Source: Diphasiastrum complanatum (Eukaryota; Streptophyta; Lycopodiopsida; Lycopodiales; Lycopodiaceae). Taken from it: DNA of 64,000 bases. Positions 23,256-33,900 of this stretch are shown here, piece after piece (the first letter of the stretch is position 1; each line of letters begins with the position of its first letter). The DNA lies in contig CM055109.1 in assembly GCA_029204225.1 (NCBI GenBank), positions 35,164,496-35,228,495 on the forward strand. Direction: 5' to 3'. A program made the position numbers and the translations under genes. A model generated the notes under the pieces. That model was not told the DNA's origin, ran no database searches, and worked only from the letters and a program-made list of their open reading frames with translations.

Positions 23256-23518
23256 TTTCAATTTGGTTTCCCTCCATAGAAATTTCTAGATAAAAAACCC
23301 TACTAAAAATATGGACTAGATTCGATGAACTAAACATTCAAATTTGAATCTTCCAAACTCGACCTTCTAACTTTCCCACACTTTTCAAAAGTGGTAATTC
23401 AAATGAAATTAGACTAAAATAACTTCCATAAAGTTTATCTTTAAGTCTAAAATGCATATTATTGGCCTAATATTGACAATTAACCAAAATATGACTAAAC
23501 TAGTTGAAATTTCTCACA
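23256..23518 (-). repeat. Copia family C 3' LTR, truncated
   Basis: Starts on the minus strand with TGTGAGAAATTTCAACTAG at 23518, preceded by the purine-rich AAGATGGAG. It matches the isolated LTR at 11842-12209 over its 5' two thirds and breaks off near 23255, where endonuclease sequence begins. The TATA box and the end of the repeat are missing. Confidence 0.7.
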
Positions 23519-24258
23519 CTCCATCTTCAAGTAGTTTTGGCATAGTTTGAACCATAGAACTTTGATCCAACTTTAGATCTCCTTTCCAAGGTTCTAAAGT
23601 ATCTTCCATAATTGATATAGAGAATAGTGTCCAAATTGGATGTTTCACTACCTCTTACATCAATTTTACACATCAAGATGTAACTAGAACATGAAGAACC
23701 AAATAGAATGTGAATAAAATGATTCCACCATGCTTCCAACCCTAAACTATCTGGAAAATTACATCAACCAATCAATAAATGTGAGTGATGACCACTTGCT
23801 TGCTTGTCTCCTCCAACTTCCTTTCTTGATATGTCTCCACCATAAAACTCCATGATTGAGCCTTTTTCTCCATCTTGCCACAAGAAACCATCAAACCTTG
23901 GAAATCCATGAGTATGAGAGTACAAAAATGATGCTAATCCAGCTCCATATGACTCCATATAACTAGTTGATAGCACTAGTCCTTCTTCAAGATCCAGTTG
24001 ACACAAGAAAATGACCATAGATTCACCAAAAAAATGACAATCTCCAAGCATTGGCACCACATAGTTCAAACCTTGAGAACTTAGGCATGAATGATAGTAT
24101 AATGAACCTTCAATAGCTTCATTTCCATAAGAAAAACCAGCCAAGAATTCTAATACAACTCCAACATCAAAATGATGCAAATCAATGTAACTAGTTTTAC
24201 CATATCTTGACAATTTGCATACATCCACGTGAAATTGCTCAAACATGAGATAGAACAA
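23519..24258 (-). pseudogene. Unidentified frames before the copia family C 3' LTR
   Basis: Two minus-strand frames (24258-23764, 164 codons; 23739-23527, 70 codons) lie between the 3' LTR and a longer unidentified frame. The first is rich in aromatic residues and glycine (GFPRFDGFLWQDGEKGS). I recognise no domain. The place would normally hold copia RNase H, but none of its motifs appear. Confidence 0.35.
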
Positions 24259-24270
24259 GTAAAGTAAACT

Positions 24271-25215
24271 TTAACAACACTTCCTTGCTGTTCCTTTGAC
24301 CTTACTTGAGTCTTCAAACACCTGCAAAAACAAATCCAAAAGATCTTTGCCATTTGGCTCTCCTTTGATGCTTATGACTAGCTCCAAATTGCCAACTTCC
24401 CTTTTGTCTTGTTGAATTCTTTTGAGATCAACCTCTTGATCTTCCTCTTGAACATCAAAGATATGAATATCTTCAGACCTGAACCTCTGAAAATACTCCC
24501 TCTCAAACATATGATTTAGATCCAACAAGATCTCATCAATGCTTAATCTTGACCTTCCACAAAGGTTAGTGAAAACAATGGCACAATCATAAAGCAAAAG
24601 ATAGATTCCAAACTTTCCATCCAGCATGAAGTAGAGTAGGTGAAGATGAGTATCAAACCTAATAAATCCAGCCCTCTTGAGTCCATAACAAACCTCAATA
24701 ATCTCACCAATGGTATCTCCCTTGCCTTGAAAAAATTGCCTCTCAATTTGCTCCATGTAGTCTTCTCCAACCAACGTTTTGCCATCTCGATCATGAGTGA
24801 TCAATTCATAATCATAGAATCCTTTGAGTTGATGAAGAGATGTGAGATCCATGCCTTGGATCTTCCCAAGAACCACTCTTCCATTGCCCTTTCCTTCACA
24901 GGACTCCCTCTTAATGATTGCATCATAAGAAGTAGAAACCTCAAAAACATTAGAAGCCATGAAAAAAATCATTAGTACCTTCAACATAAGGATGATTGAA
25001 GTACTCTCTTTTTTCAAACAAGAACTTCTATTCAATGATTTAGGTAATGACTCATATGATAATGATTCTTCCGCACTATCATTTACAATGACATCATTCA
25101 AAGTACCTCCTACTTTAAATACTTCACATACTTCTCTTCTTCTTGACTCAAGTCTCATGATAGAACCATTTGATCTACTCTCCTTATGAAGACCGTGACT
25201 CCAGTTTTTGCACAA
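24271..25215 (-). CDS. Unidentified 314-codon frame inside a copia family C element
   Basis: A continuous minus frame from ATG at 25215 to a stop at 24271. Visible features: an acidic/serine-rich N-terminus (NDSAEESLSYESLPKSL), a short hydrophobic stretch (IILMLKVLMIFFMA), a middle region LTSLHQLKGFYDYEL, hydrophobic LHLLYFMLDGKFGIYLLLYD, and a charged C-terminus (FDVQEEDQEVDLKRIQQDKR). I do not recognise the protein. It sits where integrase and RT should be, between a copia protease region and a 3' LTR, so it may be captured host sequence or a fast-evolving non-autonomous ORF. It could also be chance. Confidence 0.35.
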   Translation of the reverse strand: MCKNWSHGLHKESRSNGSIMRLESRRREVCEVFKVGGTLNDVIVNDSAEESLSYESLPKSLNRSSCLKKESTSIILMLKVLMIFFMASNVFEVSTSYDAIIKRESCEGKGNGRVVLGKIQGMDLTSLHQLKGFYDYELITHDRDGKTLVGEDYMEQIERQFFQGKGDTIGEIIEVCYGLKRAGFIRFDTHLHLLYFMLDGKFGIYLLLYDCAIVFTNLCGRSRLSIDEILLDLNHMFEREYFQRFRSEDIHIFDVQEEDQEVDLKRIQQDKREVGNLELVISIKGEPNGKDLLDLFLQVFEDSSKVKGTARKCC

Positions 25216-25709
25216 ATGACTTTCTTGGAATCATAACAAAGAAATGTAGAAAATCCACCTCCTTCATGCATGCACCTAGTAACATCTTTTTGCATATGAT
25301 CAAAGAAATAATTAGCAACAACCTTTTCCAAGGACGAACCTTCACCACCTCCATTGATGAAGTTAGCTCTTTCCTTACCTTTTGCATGCTTGCTCTTTCC
25401 ATGAAGAACCATTGAAGAACCATCATTATCCTCATAGCTAGCCAAGTTAGCAGAAAGATGAACATCTCCAAGAAGCATATTAGATCGTGACCTAGATCTA
25501 GTATAAGGAAGCTTGTTAGACTTTGCATAAGATCCACCAAGGCTTATTGATGCTAAAAGAGAACTTTGGAAAGTTGAGACCAATCTCCTTTTCCATTCCA
25601 CCCTTTTTGTTAGCCATAACAAAAGCATCAAGCTTGAAAAGTCTACCTTGTCTATTGTCCCTAGCAACCAAGATTGCTTCCTTTGTAATGAAACAAGCAT
25701 CACCACCAA
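25155..25709 (-). pseudogene. Unidentified frame after the copia protease region
   Basis: A 184-codon minus frame overlaps both neighbours in different phases. Its N-terminal part is an alternative phase of the GAG-pre-integrase lead-in; the rest (SRSRSNMLLGDVHLSAN, FFDHMQKDVTRCMHEGG) has no recognised domain. With the frame at 24271 it forms about 1.3 kb of open but unidentified sequence in the element interior. Confidence 0.3.
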
Positions 25710-26343
25710 GCTTTACCATGTATCCTTTCTCTATCATTTGAACAACACTTAGCAAATTCTTTGAAAGTGAAGGAATGTAAAGAATACCATAAAGTATTGC
25801 TTTCCTATTAGTAGAAAGACAAATAGGAATTGAACCAATACCTTCAATCACACACTTAGCACCATTGGCCATGTGTATCACTTTCTTGGCTCCATCATAA
25901 GTGACCAAATAAGTAAAGAACTCCTTGTGACTAGTCATGCGTGAACTAGCTCCACTATCAATCCACCATGAATATTTGTCACCTTCACTTGATATTGGAC
26001 TTGAAGAACACATCAAAAGAGAATCACAACCACCTAGATCCTCATCATTAGTAGTAAAGTTGATTTGCTGGCTACCTTCATCTCTTTGCTTCTTCAAACA
26101 TTCATTAGCAAATGCCCTTTGATGTGGCAATAAAAACATTTTAACTTGGATCTATCTTTTCTTTTTTCCAAAAGAAGAAGTCTCACCCTGATCTTGCCCT
26201 TTAGACCATTTTCTTTTACCTTCGCCCTTCAATTTGCCTTTGATGAACAGGGCCTCATCTTCATAATGAGATGTTCGTAAGTGCACATCATGGTTGCCAT
26301 GTTGGAATGACCTAATCTTCTCTTTCAACCTACTACAATACAC
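25516..26343 (-). pseudogene. Copia family C gag C-terminus and protease
   Basis: The gag end (26343-26152) is basic and ends GKKKR. The next frame (26139-25516) begins with a degraded zinc knuckle (FANECLKKQRDEG keeps the last C) and runs into the protease WWIDSGASSRMTSH with an intact DSGA active site, GIGSIPICLS and LYIPSLSKNLLSV. It stops being copia after RDNRQGRLFKLDAF, before the LWH-RLGH part of GAG-pre-integrase. Gag N-terminus and 5' LTR are missing; gypsy sequence starts to the right. Confidence 0.75.
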
Positions 26344-26591
26344 AAAGCACTCTTTTGAATGTCAACAAATGAACTCAAAAAAAAATCACAAAGATATGGA
26401 ACCTCACAAATCTCTTTCTTATTCTGATACTGATCTTCATTTTTAGTGTCGATTACTTGATCAAGATCTATTTTTTGAAAATTAGAAATATGTTTATTTT
26501 CAAGTGATAAAGTTTTTACAGACCTGATCTGATCCGAGATAGGATTTTTGTTAAAAAATCTAGATCCAATCTCAATCTGGTTGTCGTAATT
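26344..26591 (+). other. Leader of gypsy family A
   Basis: AT-rich sequence upstream of the gag ATG at 26592, with GATCTGATCCGAGATAGGA near 26525 resembling an untranslated leader. No primer site or LTR boundary could be fixed, so the junction with the copia remnant is uncertain. Confidence 0.4.
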
Positions 26592-27580
26592 ATGGCTGAA
26601 CAAGGACCATTGAACCTGCCACCAATTATTGCTAGAAGGTCTCCTCGTTTAGATATACCAAAGTACAATGGGTTATCTGATCCCATCGGATTTCTCTTGA
26701 TCTTTTCTTAATCATGTAGGGTTATGGCGAAGTTTTTCCACAAGATAAACTTCAATTATTCCCTATGGCCTTAACTTGAGCTGTTCAAGATTGGTTTTAC
26801 AACCAAGAGGAAGCAGAACGTCAAGATTGGGAGATCCAAAAATCTATAGAAGATCCCTTTCTCCTTTTAAGTATAGTTAAAATGGAAAAGAGAGAGACAG
26901 TAAGAGATTATATTGAACGGGTCAAACACCTCATATCTGAGTGTGATCCCGATCTCATCAATGAAGATGCTTTGATTATGTGATTTTTAGGATTAGATGC
27001 GAGCTGAAACGCCATACTGAATATGCTACGATACAAAGCGCTATAGTTAATGCAATTCATGAGGAGGATGAAGATTCTGACGATGAACCAAATGTTGGAA
27101 TGTTGTCTTATACAGCAGGGCAAACCACGACAACATCCACCACCATTGCATCAACGAATATCAATGCTACTACAGAGAAGATGATGAATGAGTTTGAGAA
27201 ACTGGGTCAAAAATAGCAGATGCAGCTAGAAAATATGGAGTCTCAACTTGATGAAAAGATCAAAGCCTTGGAAGATTTCCATGGTAAAGCGAACAAAGAA
27301 TCTGAAAAGCTTGCAAAGACTTTTCCTAGCCAAGAAAATGTCTGGTGTTTAATTTGTGTAGGCAATCATACTATGAATGAATGTCCAACGTTAAAACAAC
27401 AAATGACGAATACTATTTGCCATTTGTGTAATTCCACGGGTCATGAAACAGTCTTTTTCTCGTTTAATTCTTGGATTATCCAACAAAGGTATGCTAAGCT
27501 TCAGTACCGAGAACCTACTATTCAAAGGGTCTTGACGGAAAACCTTTTAATTTTGGCCTTGGATTTCCAAAACGACTAGT
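26592..27580 (+). pseudogene. Split gypsy family A: gag
   Basis: Starts MAEQGPLNLPPIIARRSP and continues into a Retrotrans_gag-type domain (LDIPKYNGLSDP, then in other phases LQLFPMAL, QDWFYNQEE and VRDYIERVKHLISECDPD). Frameshifts and stops are frequent (TAA near 26709, TAG near 26850 region, shift near 26985). From 27220 a clean frame carries a coiled segment (ENMESQLDEKIKALEDF) and two zinc knuckles, CLICVGNHTMNEC (27356-27394) and CHLCNSTGHE (27419-27448). Gag forms the virus-like particle. It is inactive here. Confidence 0.8.
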
Positions 27581-29174
27581 TCAGCCAGCTCCCACGGAAC
27601 ATAACCTTATTCTGGTAATGAGCAATGGAATTATAGCAATGATCACGAGAGTGGTCATTCATAGCAGTATGCTATCTATGTTGTCATGCAACAACAAGCA
27701 CTAGACAATGGACCAGAGCGCCACTTGGATGTTTTGCATGCAGAGTAAACCATCGAGTTGCTAAATGTTCGAACAAAGCGAAGTTTGTACCATTCTGTAG
27801 AGACTGTGGTTATGGACACTATTATAAAGATTGTCCTACAATACCCAAACCACCTCTGGTTACTGCTTCTGTGAACTTGATTACAATCAAGAAAAGACCA
27901 GTAGTTCAATGTGAACCAACTGTACCTTTGATGGTTGTTACCAGAGCTCAGAAACAGAAAGGAGTTCTAGCTGATCCAGTACCTCCTGAGTCTACACCAA
28001 CTATAGATATACCTACTGCATCATGCGTGTATCCGAATCTCAAAGTAGAAAATAAGAGATACCAAGATATGAGATAGTGGATTAAACAGTTGCAAGAAGA
28101 AGAAGCCCTAGAAGCTGTTAAAGCAGCACCTGAAGTCCCTTCTCCATCTATGCCACAAGCAGATCCAAGAACAAATGTTAATACATAGTTGCACCATCAT
28201 AAACAACCTTTCAAGATTACGGAACCTGAAGCACCACAAACGAAAATGATCATGAATATTTGTTAGCGAGATGGATATCACACTGGGAGAATTTCTTAAG
28301 CTGGTGCCGAAAGCAAAAGAGGTAATAGCAGAAAGATTGACTCGGATGGAACCATCAGTCCGTCTTCTTTGTATTGGGTTTGAAGAATCAAGCGAAGTAC
28401 TTAATGTGGGAGCAGCCTGGGAAAGTGAGCAGAAAAACATCACCCTACCGATACAACATAGATAGTTTAGTAAAGAAGCAGCCGTGATTGATGAAAGTTC
28501 AAGCTATGTGCAAAATGGGGACTTACCAGGCTGAAGTCTGTTACTTTTGGCATTAAGCTAGTTGATCAAACGACAATACGTCCAAGAGGAATGGTTGAAG
28601 ATATACTTGTCAAAATAGCTGGAGTGTAGTCTGTCATTACTTTTGTAGTATTGGACTTACCTGACGCATCAAATGTATATCGAGTTTTATTGGGACGTCC
28701 GTAGTTACGAGTTGCGCAAGTAATTCGTTACTGGGGCACCCACAAAATTACTTTTGAGAATCGTGGGCGTGCAGTCAAAGTAGATCCAATTATTTGGATT
28801 ATCAAGCCAATAGTCCAAAAAGAGAATGATGATTCATCAACAACGGATCATACTTGTGATCAACAAGTAAAGACTCTAGGAGTCCATTATGACTCTCAAA
28901 CTGACACTGTCAATTGGAATCAAGCTCTTGCAACAATGGATTGTACAGCAGACTATATGTGTCAACAAGATAATCAATCCGAATTGAGCAAAATTTTCTT
29001 GCTTGATCGAACTTTGGATACGCCGATCACTTTTCCATTGGAAATCAACTGAACCGATTCCAGATTCGATTAAAGATGATCTAATACATGTTAGTCATGC
29101 TTTGACTTACGATGGAGAGGCAGAGCTTGCGGATGAGTAGATTCTCAATCATATGGATCCTACAAGAAATGGAG
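27581..29174 (+). pseudogene. Split gypsy family A: gag C-terminus, protease and linker start
   Basis: Two more knuckles (CFACRVNHRVAKC near 27730 and CRDCGYGHYYKDC near 27797) precede VNLITIKKRPVV and PLMVVTRAQKQK. Protease follows: GAAWESEQKNITLPIQHR, then AAVID at 28470. The active-site loop is deleted, jumping to YVQNG, and the end is VYRVLLGRP. The frame then runs through the pre-linker to HMDPT at about 29163 and is cut by the LTR at 29175. The last five bases (29170-29174, TGGAG) are the target duplication. Its continuation is at 8853. Confidence 0.8.
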
Positions 29175-29654
29175 TGTTATGGCCATATTCGGTTAAGGAC
29201 CTGGAATAGTCCTAATATGATAGATTGGCCGTCCAGTACTCGAGATTATTGGTCATGCCATGATTTAATTCCATGTCAAGGCCAGTTTGTGACTAATTAC
29301 CTTGAGAGGACCCAGACACTCTAATTGAGACATATGGAGTATTGCATGCCTGTGTGACGGTTATAGGCAGGAGGACTGCATGAAGAGATGAGACCTATTT
29401 ATAGTTGACCTGCATGGGGATTGCATGGTTACATGCACAGGACTCCACTCTCTATATAATAAGGTGGGGATTCTCTCGTCGACATATTGGGTTTAGGTTA
29501 CCAGTTTCTCTCTTCTCCTCTTACTTCACATGGCATGGCTTGGGGGCTAGATCTAGGTTTGATCTAGGATTGGTTGGGCGGTTTGGCTCCATAGTCTCTC
29601 TTATTGTGTTCTCCTATCCTCATCTTAGGGGCAATCCTTATAAGGGACTTAACA
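29175..29654 (+). repeat. LARD 5' LTR (480 bp)
   Basis: Identical in length and termini (TGTTATGG...CTTAACA) to the LTR at 8373-8852. It is preceded by TGGAG and followed one base later by a primer binding site, so it is the 5' LTR of a plus-strand element. A TATA-like TATATAAT lies about 280 bp in. Confidence 0.85.
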
Positions 29655-29655
29655 T

Positions 29656-29667
29656 TGGTATCAGAGC
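29656..29667 (+). other. Primer binding site, initiator-Met tRNA
   Basis: TGGTATCAGAGC is the standard complement to the 3' end of plant initiator methionine tRNA and begins one base after the LTR. It primes minus-strand cDNA synthesis. Confidence 0.9.
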
Positions 29668-32600
29668 CCGACTAAGATGCGGTCTAGGATAGGATGGAAT
29701 CAAGCCTACATCAATTTGGAAGTTGAAGTGCTTGGATTTACATCCCGGATGAAGTGTTGTTTTGTTCTCAAAGAAATTATGGAGTTAAATTCACAAATTC
29801 CGGATAAGTAGCATATTTTTCGAAATTACGGTAGACTGCACTTCTAAAAGGATTTTTTTGGTAAAAGATGCTGCGAATTTGTGGAATCTACATGTAATTT
29901 CATAATTTTCTTGAGGGAATTTTCCAATTGCTGTTCAAAAATCTGTAATGGTTGATTTAGTTACTGATTTCATTGCTAGATTTCGCTCAATTAAGTTTTG
30001 AAAGAATGCATTAGTCCAAAGTGTGCTGAATCATATTGTTTTGTTCAAGTTCATTGATAATTGATTGTAAAATCAGTATGTCCAGTTTTGTATGGACTGG
30101 TTGGAATATAAGCGTTTGATTCCTGTTGAAGCATGGAGAGATTATGGATTTCTAGGTAAATCTGTAAATCTGCATGTTGCGTACATTTTGGTGGAGTTGC
30201 AGTATTACTAATACTTGATTTTGAGATGAAAGAAAGCTATGAAAGTTAGTTTACATCAATCATCTTGTTGGAAATAAAGTTCCTAACAGATTTTTGCTGT
30301 TACCTGCAATTTTTAAGACAGGCATGAGGTTGAGAATAGTATTAATCCTCCTGTCACACTCGTTTTTGGAATTATGGAATTTCAGAACAACTGCTCAGAG
30401 CCATTAAACAGTCACTTGGAGTTTTGAGGTCATTTTGCAGAGTTTGATTTGCTTAGTAATGTAGCAAATGAAAGAAAACAAGTCATGGCACAGTGGCTGA
30501 GATTCTGGTCAGCCCAACGTTCTGGAATAGGGTCAGCTACTGTCCACACTTTTGACATCAGAGGGTAATGATCTGATGTTGTGGCTACTGCTCGCTTCAC
30601 TCTTTGCTTTGCTGCAAATAGTTAGATATACTGTGGTAGGCTCGCTATCCTGGGGAGGGGAGGGTGGCTCCTCATCAATCCTCCTTCCTCTTGGTAAAGC
30701 GAGTGCAAGAGTGTGAAGCCTGGGAGCGCAATTGTGCAGCAGGAGCTGCAAAACGAAAACAAGAACCTGCAAAACAAGAACCTGCAAAACAAGAACCTCC
30801 GTGATGGAAGTGATGGCAGCAGTGGGAGAAGTGGCTGGACAGAGGTGGAGACTGTGGCGACTTTTCTCTTTTCCCTTGATGGAGGCTCGTAATGCCCAGG
30901 AAAAGATGAGGGAGCCGGCCCTAGAATTTGAGATAGGGTTTGGTTTTTAGGCCTATTTGGTAATTTTAAAACCTTACCTTAGAGCTTTGTTTGGCATGAT
31001 GGGCAAGGTGACTAAAGTTGTTCTGATGCGTTGTGAATGGTTAACAATTCAAAGAATCGGGTGACTATTTACATCAGTACTATTACATGCCAGTCAATCA
31101 AGGATTTTGGACATTGGATAGCTTTGAATTGGTTCGAAATCGATTTTTGAGATCAATTTCGAAAAATTAGGTTACTAACACCCAGTTATAGAAATTTTGG
31201 TTTCTTGGTGTCAATTGTCAAAGTTCGACATTGGAGTTAAATATTGTTCCCGTATAGCGAGTTGAAGGAATTTCAATTTCCTTTCTCTAGGGACAGTATG
31301 CATGTTTTTGGAATTTATCACTTTGATTTTTTGCTAAGCCAGAAAATTGGACCTTATGTACTGGTTGATCTTTGGTCAAGCTGTATAGTCGGTTTTGGAA
31401 ATGAGGTTTTTTAAGCCGATTTTGACAGAACGAGATGAACAGTACAGTTTCAAGCATATACCCAGTTTAGGAATTCGATTCCTTGGTACGATGCTATTTA
31501 AACCATTTAACTCTGGAGTATTGGTACTCCCAGTAAATGGAGTTAAATTGTGTTTTTTTTTTTTCGATTTTCTCCTTTTCAAATCGGTGGAACACTGGTC
31601 AATTGGTTATTGTGGTTTTGATGATTTTTCCTATCATTAAAATTGAGCAAACCAAAGCTTTCGAGATACTTATTAAATAATTAATGGAGAAAATCTTACG
31701 GTATTTGGTGGTGCTATTCTTTATTCGACAAAATTATTTGGAATGAATACAGTGTAGAAAGTACCCGAATCCTAATGTTATTTTCCATTAATTACAGATA
31801 ACTTTAACGAAGTAATTCTCAAGCCAGTAAGTGAAAAGGGAGAATAGTCTAATTTTTTTTTGAAATGAAATTGTTTCAGATTTTTTCCTACAGTAATTAA
31901 TTTTAAACATTTACTAATGTCGTAACGTCTTCTTAGTACCTTAGCTGAAATAGATTTTCAGAAAACTGAAAATTCTGAGGGAAGAAGAGTGGACATCAGA
32001 GGTAGTAAGTGTGATCGGGAAATGTATTTTGCAATTAGGATTTTGATAATCTCAGTAATAATTGCTTAATACCAGTTATTAATTTCTAGGATAGAATTCA
32101 TTTAGTTGAATTCATAGCTTATATCTTTGTAACCATTGAGTTATCCGCGAGTTTTGGATGTCAATTGTGATGTTAGAAGTAGAATTTGATATATGGATTA
32201 CATTGGATCTGTTAGTTGATAGAAGCTTGTCCCTAGAGTTGATGCTCTTGGATCCAGGGGGATTTGAAGCTTATCATTAACATGTAAGGATCTGAATGTA
32301 GTGTTGAACCATATTAATTCTTTTGTCTAAATCACAGAAGCAGGTATGGATTTGTGGTATCCATCTGATAGGCTAACAACCATCCAAATAAATGGATTCT
32401 CCAATATTTGGGAACAAGAGATAATATCCTATAAATATAGGACAGCTAGAAGATCAGTGGATCTCTAGAATATTAGATAAGGAGGTTAAGGATTTTTAGG
32501 AAGGAAAAGCTGATGGTATGGGACATCAATAATTTTGGAAAGAAAATTTCTAGGACCGTAAAGATCTGATGATCAATGGTGTGTTTTAGTACCTAGTCAC

Positions 32601-32920
32601 GATATGGGAAAAATAAAAAACCGTTTGATCAAATGTGGGGTATTTTAAAAAATTTTGAGGTTTAATCTAGATCCCAATGTCATTATTTACAAAATCAAAG
32701 GCCCTCAAATCTATTTCTCGCTTTCTTATTAATCCTTTACTTTTTAGTAATTTCTCGAATATAAGACATCAGACTGGTTTATATGATTCTTTCCAGATGA
32801 AGTTATTCTTCTGAAAGACTGTTATGTCTTATAAATTACTACTTGTGGGAATGGACTTGGAATTCAGAAAATTCTAAGGTTAAAGTGTTTCAATTTCTTA
32901 AATCTAGACGACATATACCA
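29668..32920 (+). mobile_element. LARD-like 5' internal region, then probable LTR of gypsy family B
   Basis: About 3.2 kb without a retroelement domain or an ORF above about 84 codons. The left part belongs to the LARD by its position after the primer site. The right part must include the family B gypsy 5' LTR, which should end at 32919-32920 (CA), five bases before that element's primer site. The LTR start could not be found because no second copy is in the window. A GC-richer island (30530-30950) stands out within otherwise AT-rich DNA. Confidence 0.5.
30746..30800 (+). repeat. 15 bp minisatellite
   Basis: Three to four units of CTGCAAAACAAGAAC in tandem, the first with a six-base expansion (CTGCAAAACGAAAACAAGAAC). 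They lie in the GC-richer island of the LARD interior. Confidence 0.85.
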
Positions 32921-32925
32921 ATTTT

Positions 32926-32943
32926 TGGCGTCGTTGCCGGGGA
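32926..32943 (+). other. Primer binding site, Asp tRNA type
   Basis: TGGCGTCGTTGCCGGGGA matches the complement of the plant tRNA-Asp 3' end except for one C-to-T change (TGGCGC expected). Asp-tRNA priming is known from plant Athila-type and related gypsy elements. Confidence 0.8.
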
Positions 32944-32995
32944 TAGTTTAGGAAAGTTATAAGAAATCTGACAATTCCATTTCCATCTCTAGTGT

Positions 32996-33900
32996 ATGTC
33001 AGATAGAGAATCCAGATTAGAACGATACCGTAAGCTTAGAGAGGAATTTTTACGAAGACAAAGTGAGAATACTAGTCGAAGAAATCTAGATGAAATCACT
33101 GCCCAGTTACTTGAACTCCTAATTAGCTTCGGTATGGAGAGTCCTGCTGCACGTTTCACGTCTATCTCCTAAATTAAATTCGATTATTTTAAAGGGACTT
33201 CTTTCGATGATGCAGATAGCTATGTCTCACAATTTGAGTCAATCGCTAAAGCGAATAACGAGGGAACTGACGTAGACAAACTACAAATTTTCCCTAGTCT
33301 GCTAAGAAAGCAGACGCGCATATGGTACAGTCAAGTTGAACCAGGCCGTGTAGGAACCTAGTACTTGCTGAAAGATGCGTTTCTGAACCAGTTCAGAGAG
33401 ATCGGTTACAAATCTAGAATTCTTGGACGTCTGAACAATGTTCAGAAGAAGAGTAAAGAATCCTTTGCAAATATACACGTAAGGTTAAAAATCTCATAAG
33501 GAAACTAACCGGTGTATATCTCATAGATATGTAGATCGGATGGTTTTTGGCTGGTTTACCACCAAAGATTGATCGGTATTGCAGAAAAGGGGACATGACC
33601 TCCTTAGCAGCAGTAATAGCTAGTGCCGAAAATTTCGAGACCTCGAAATTAGCACGAAAGCGACGATCGACGAAGAAATCTCGAAAATCGAAGACTGATT
33701 CTAGTGACAGCGATGAAAATTCAGATTCTGATTCAAGTACCAGTTCTTCAAGCTCGTAATCTGAAAGCAACGATTCATCAGAATCAGAAGCTGACAAAGG
33801 AGAGAGAAAGAATAAATGACGAATTAAATGAAAGGATGACACGAAAGTTGTCAAGGATAAGTCATCAACTTCTAAAATTGAAAAGCTTTGGAAAAGTAAT
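32996..33900 (+). pseudogene. Gypsy family B gag
   Basis: ATG at 32996 opens an arginine/glutamate-rich helix (RLERYRKLREEFLRRQ), then the gag core (FDYFKGTSFDDADSYVSQFE, RIWYSQVEPGR, KDAFLNQFREIGYKSRI). A single frameshift near 33465 moves it into the phase used by the rest of the element (VKNLIRKLTG, FLAGLPPKIDRY). A serine/aspartate-rich tail (SDSDENSDSDSS) follows. Stops near 33170, 33360, 33534, 33757, 33817 and 33829. Gag of a non-chromoviral gypsy. Confidence 0.8.

Noticed and set aside
33414-33854. 146-codon minus-strand frame rich in serine and glutamate
   Set aside because: It is antisense to the gag tail of gypsy family B, whose SDSD run forces an open opposite frame.
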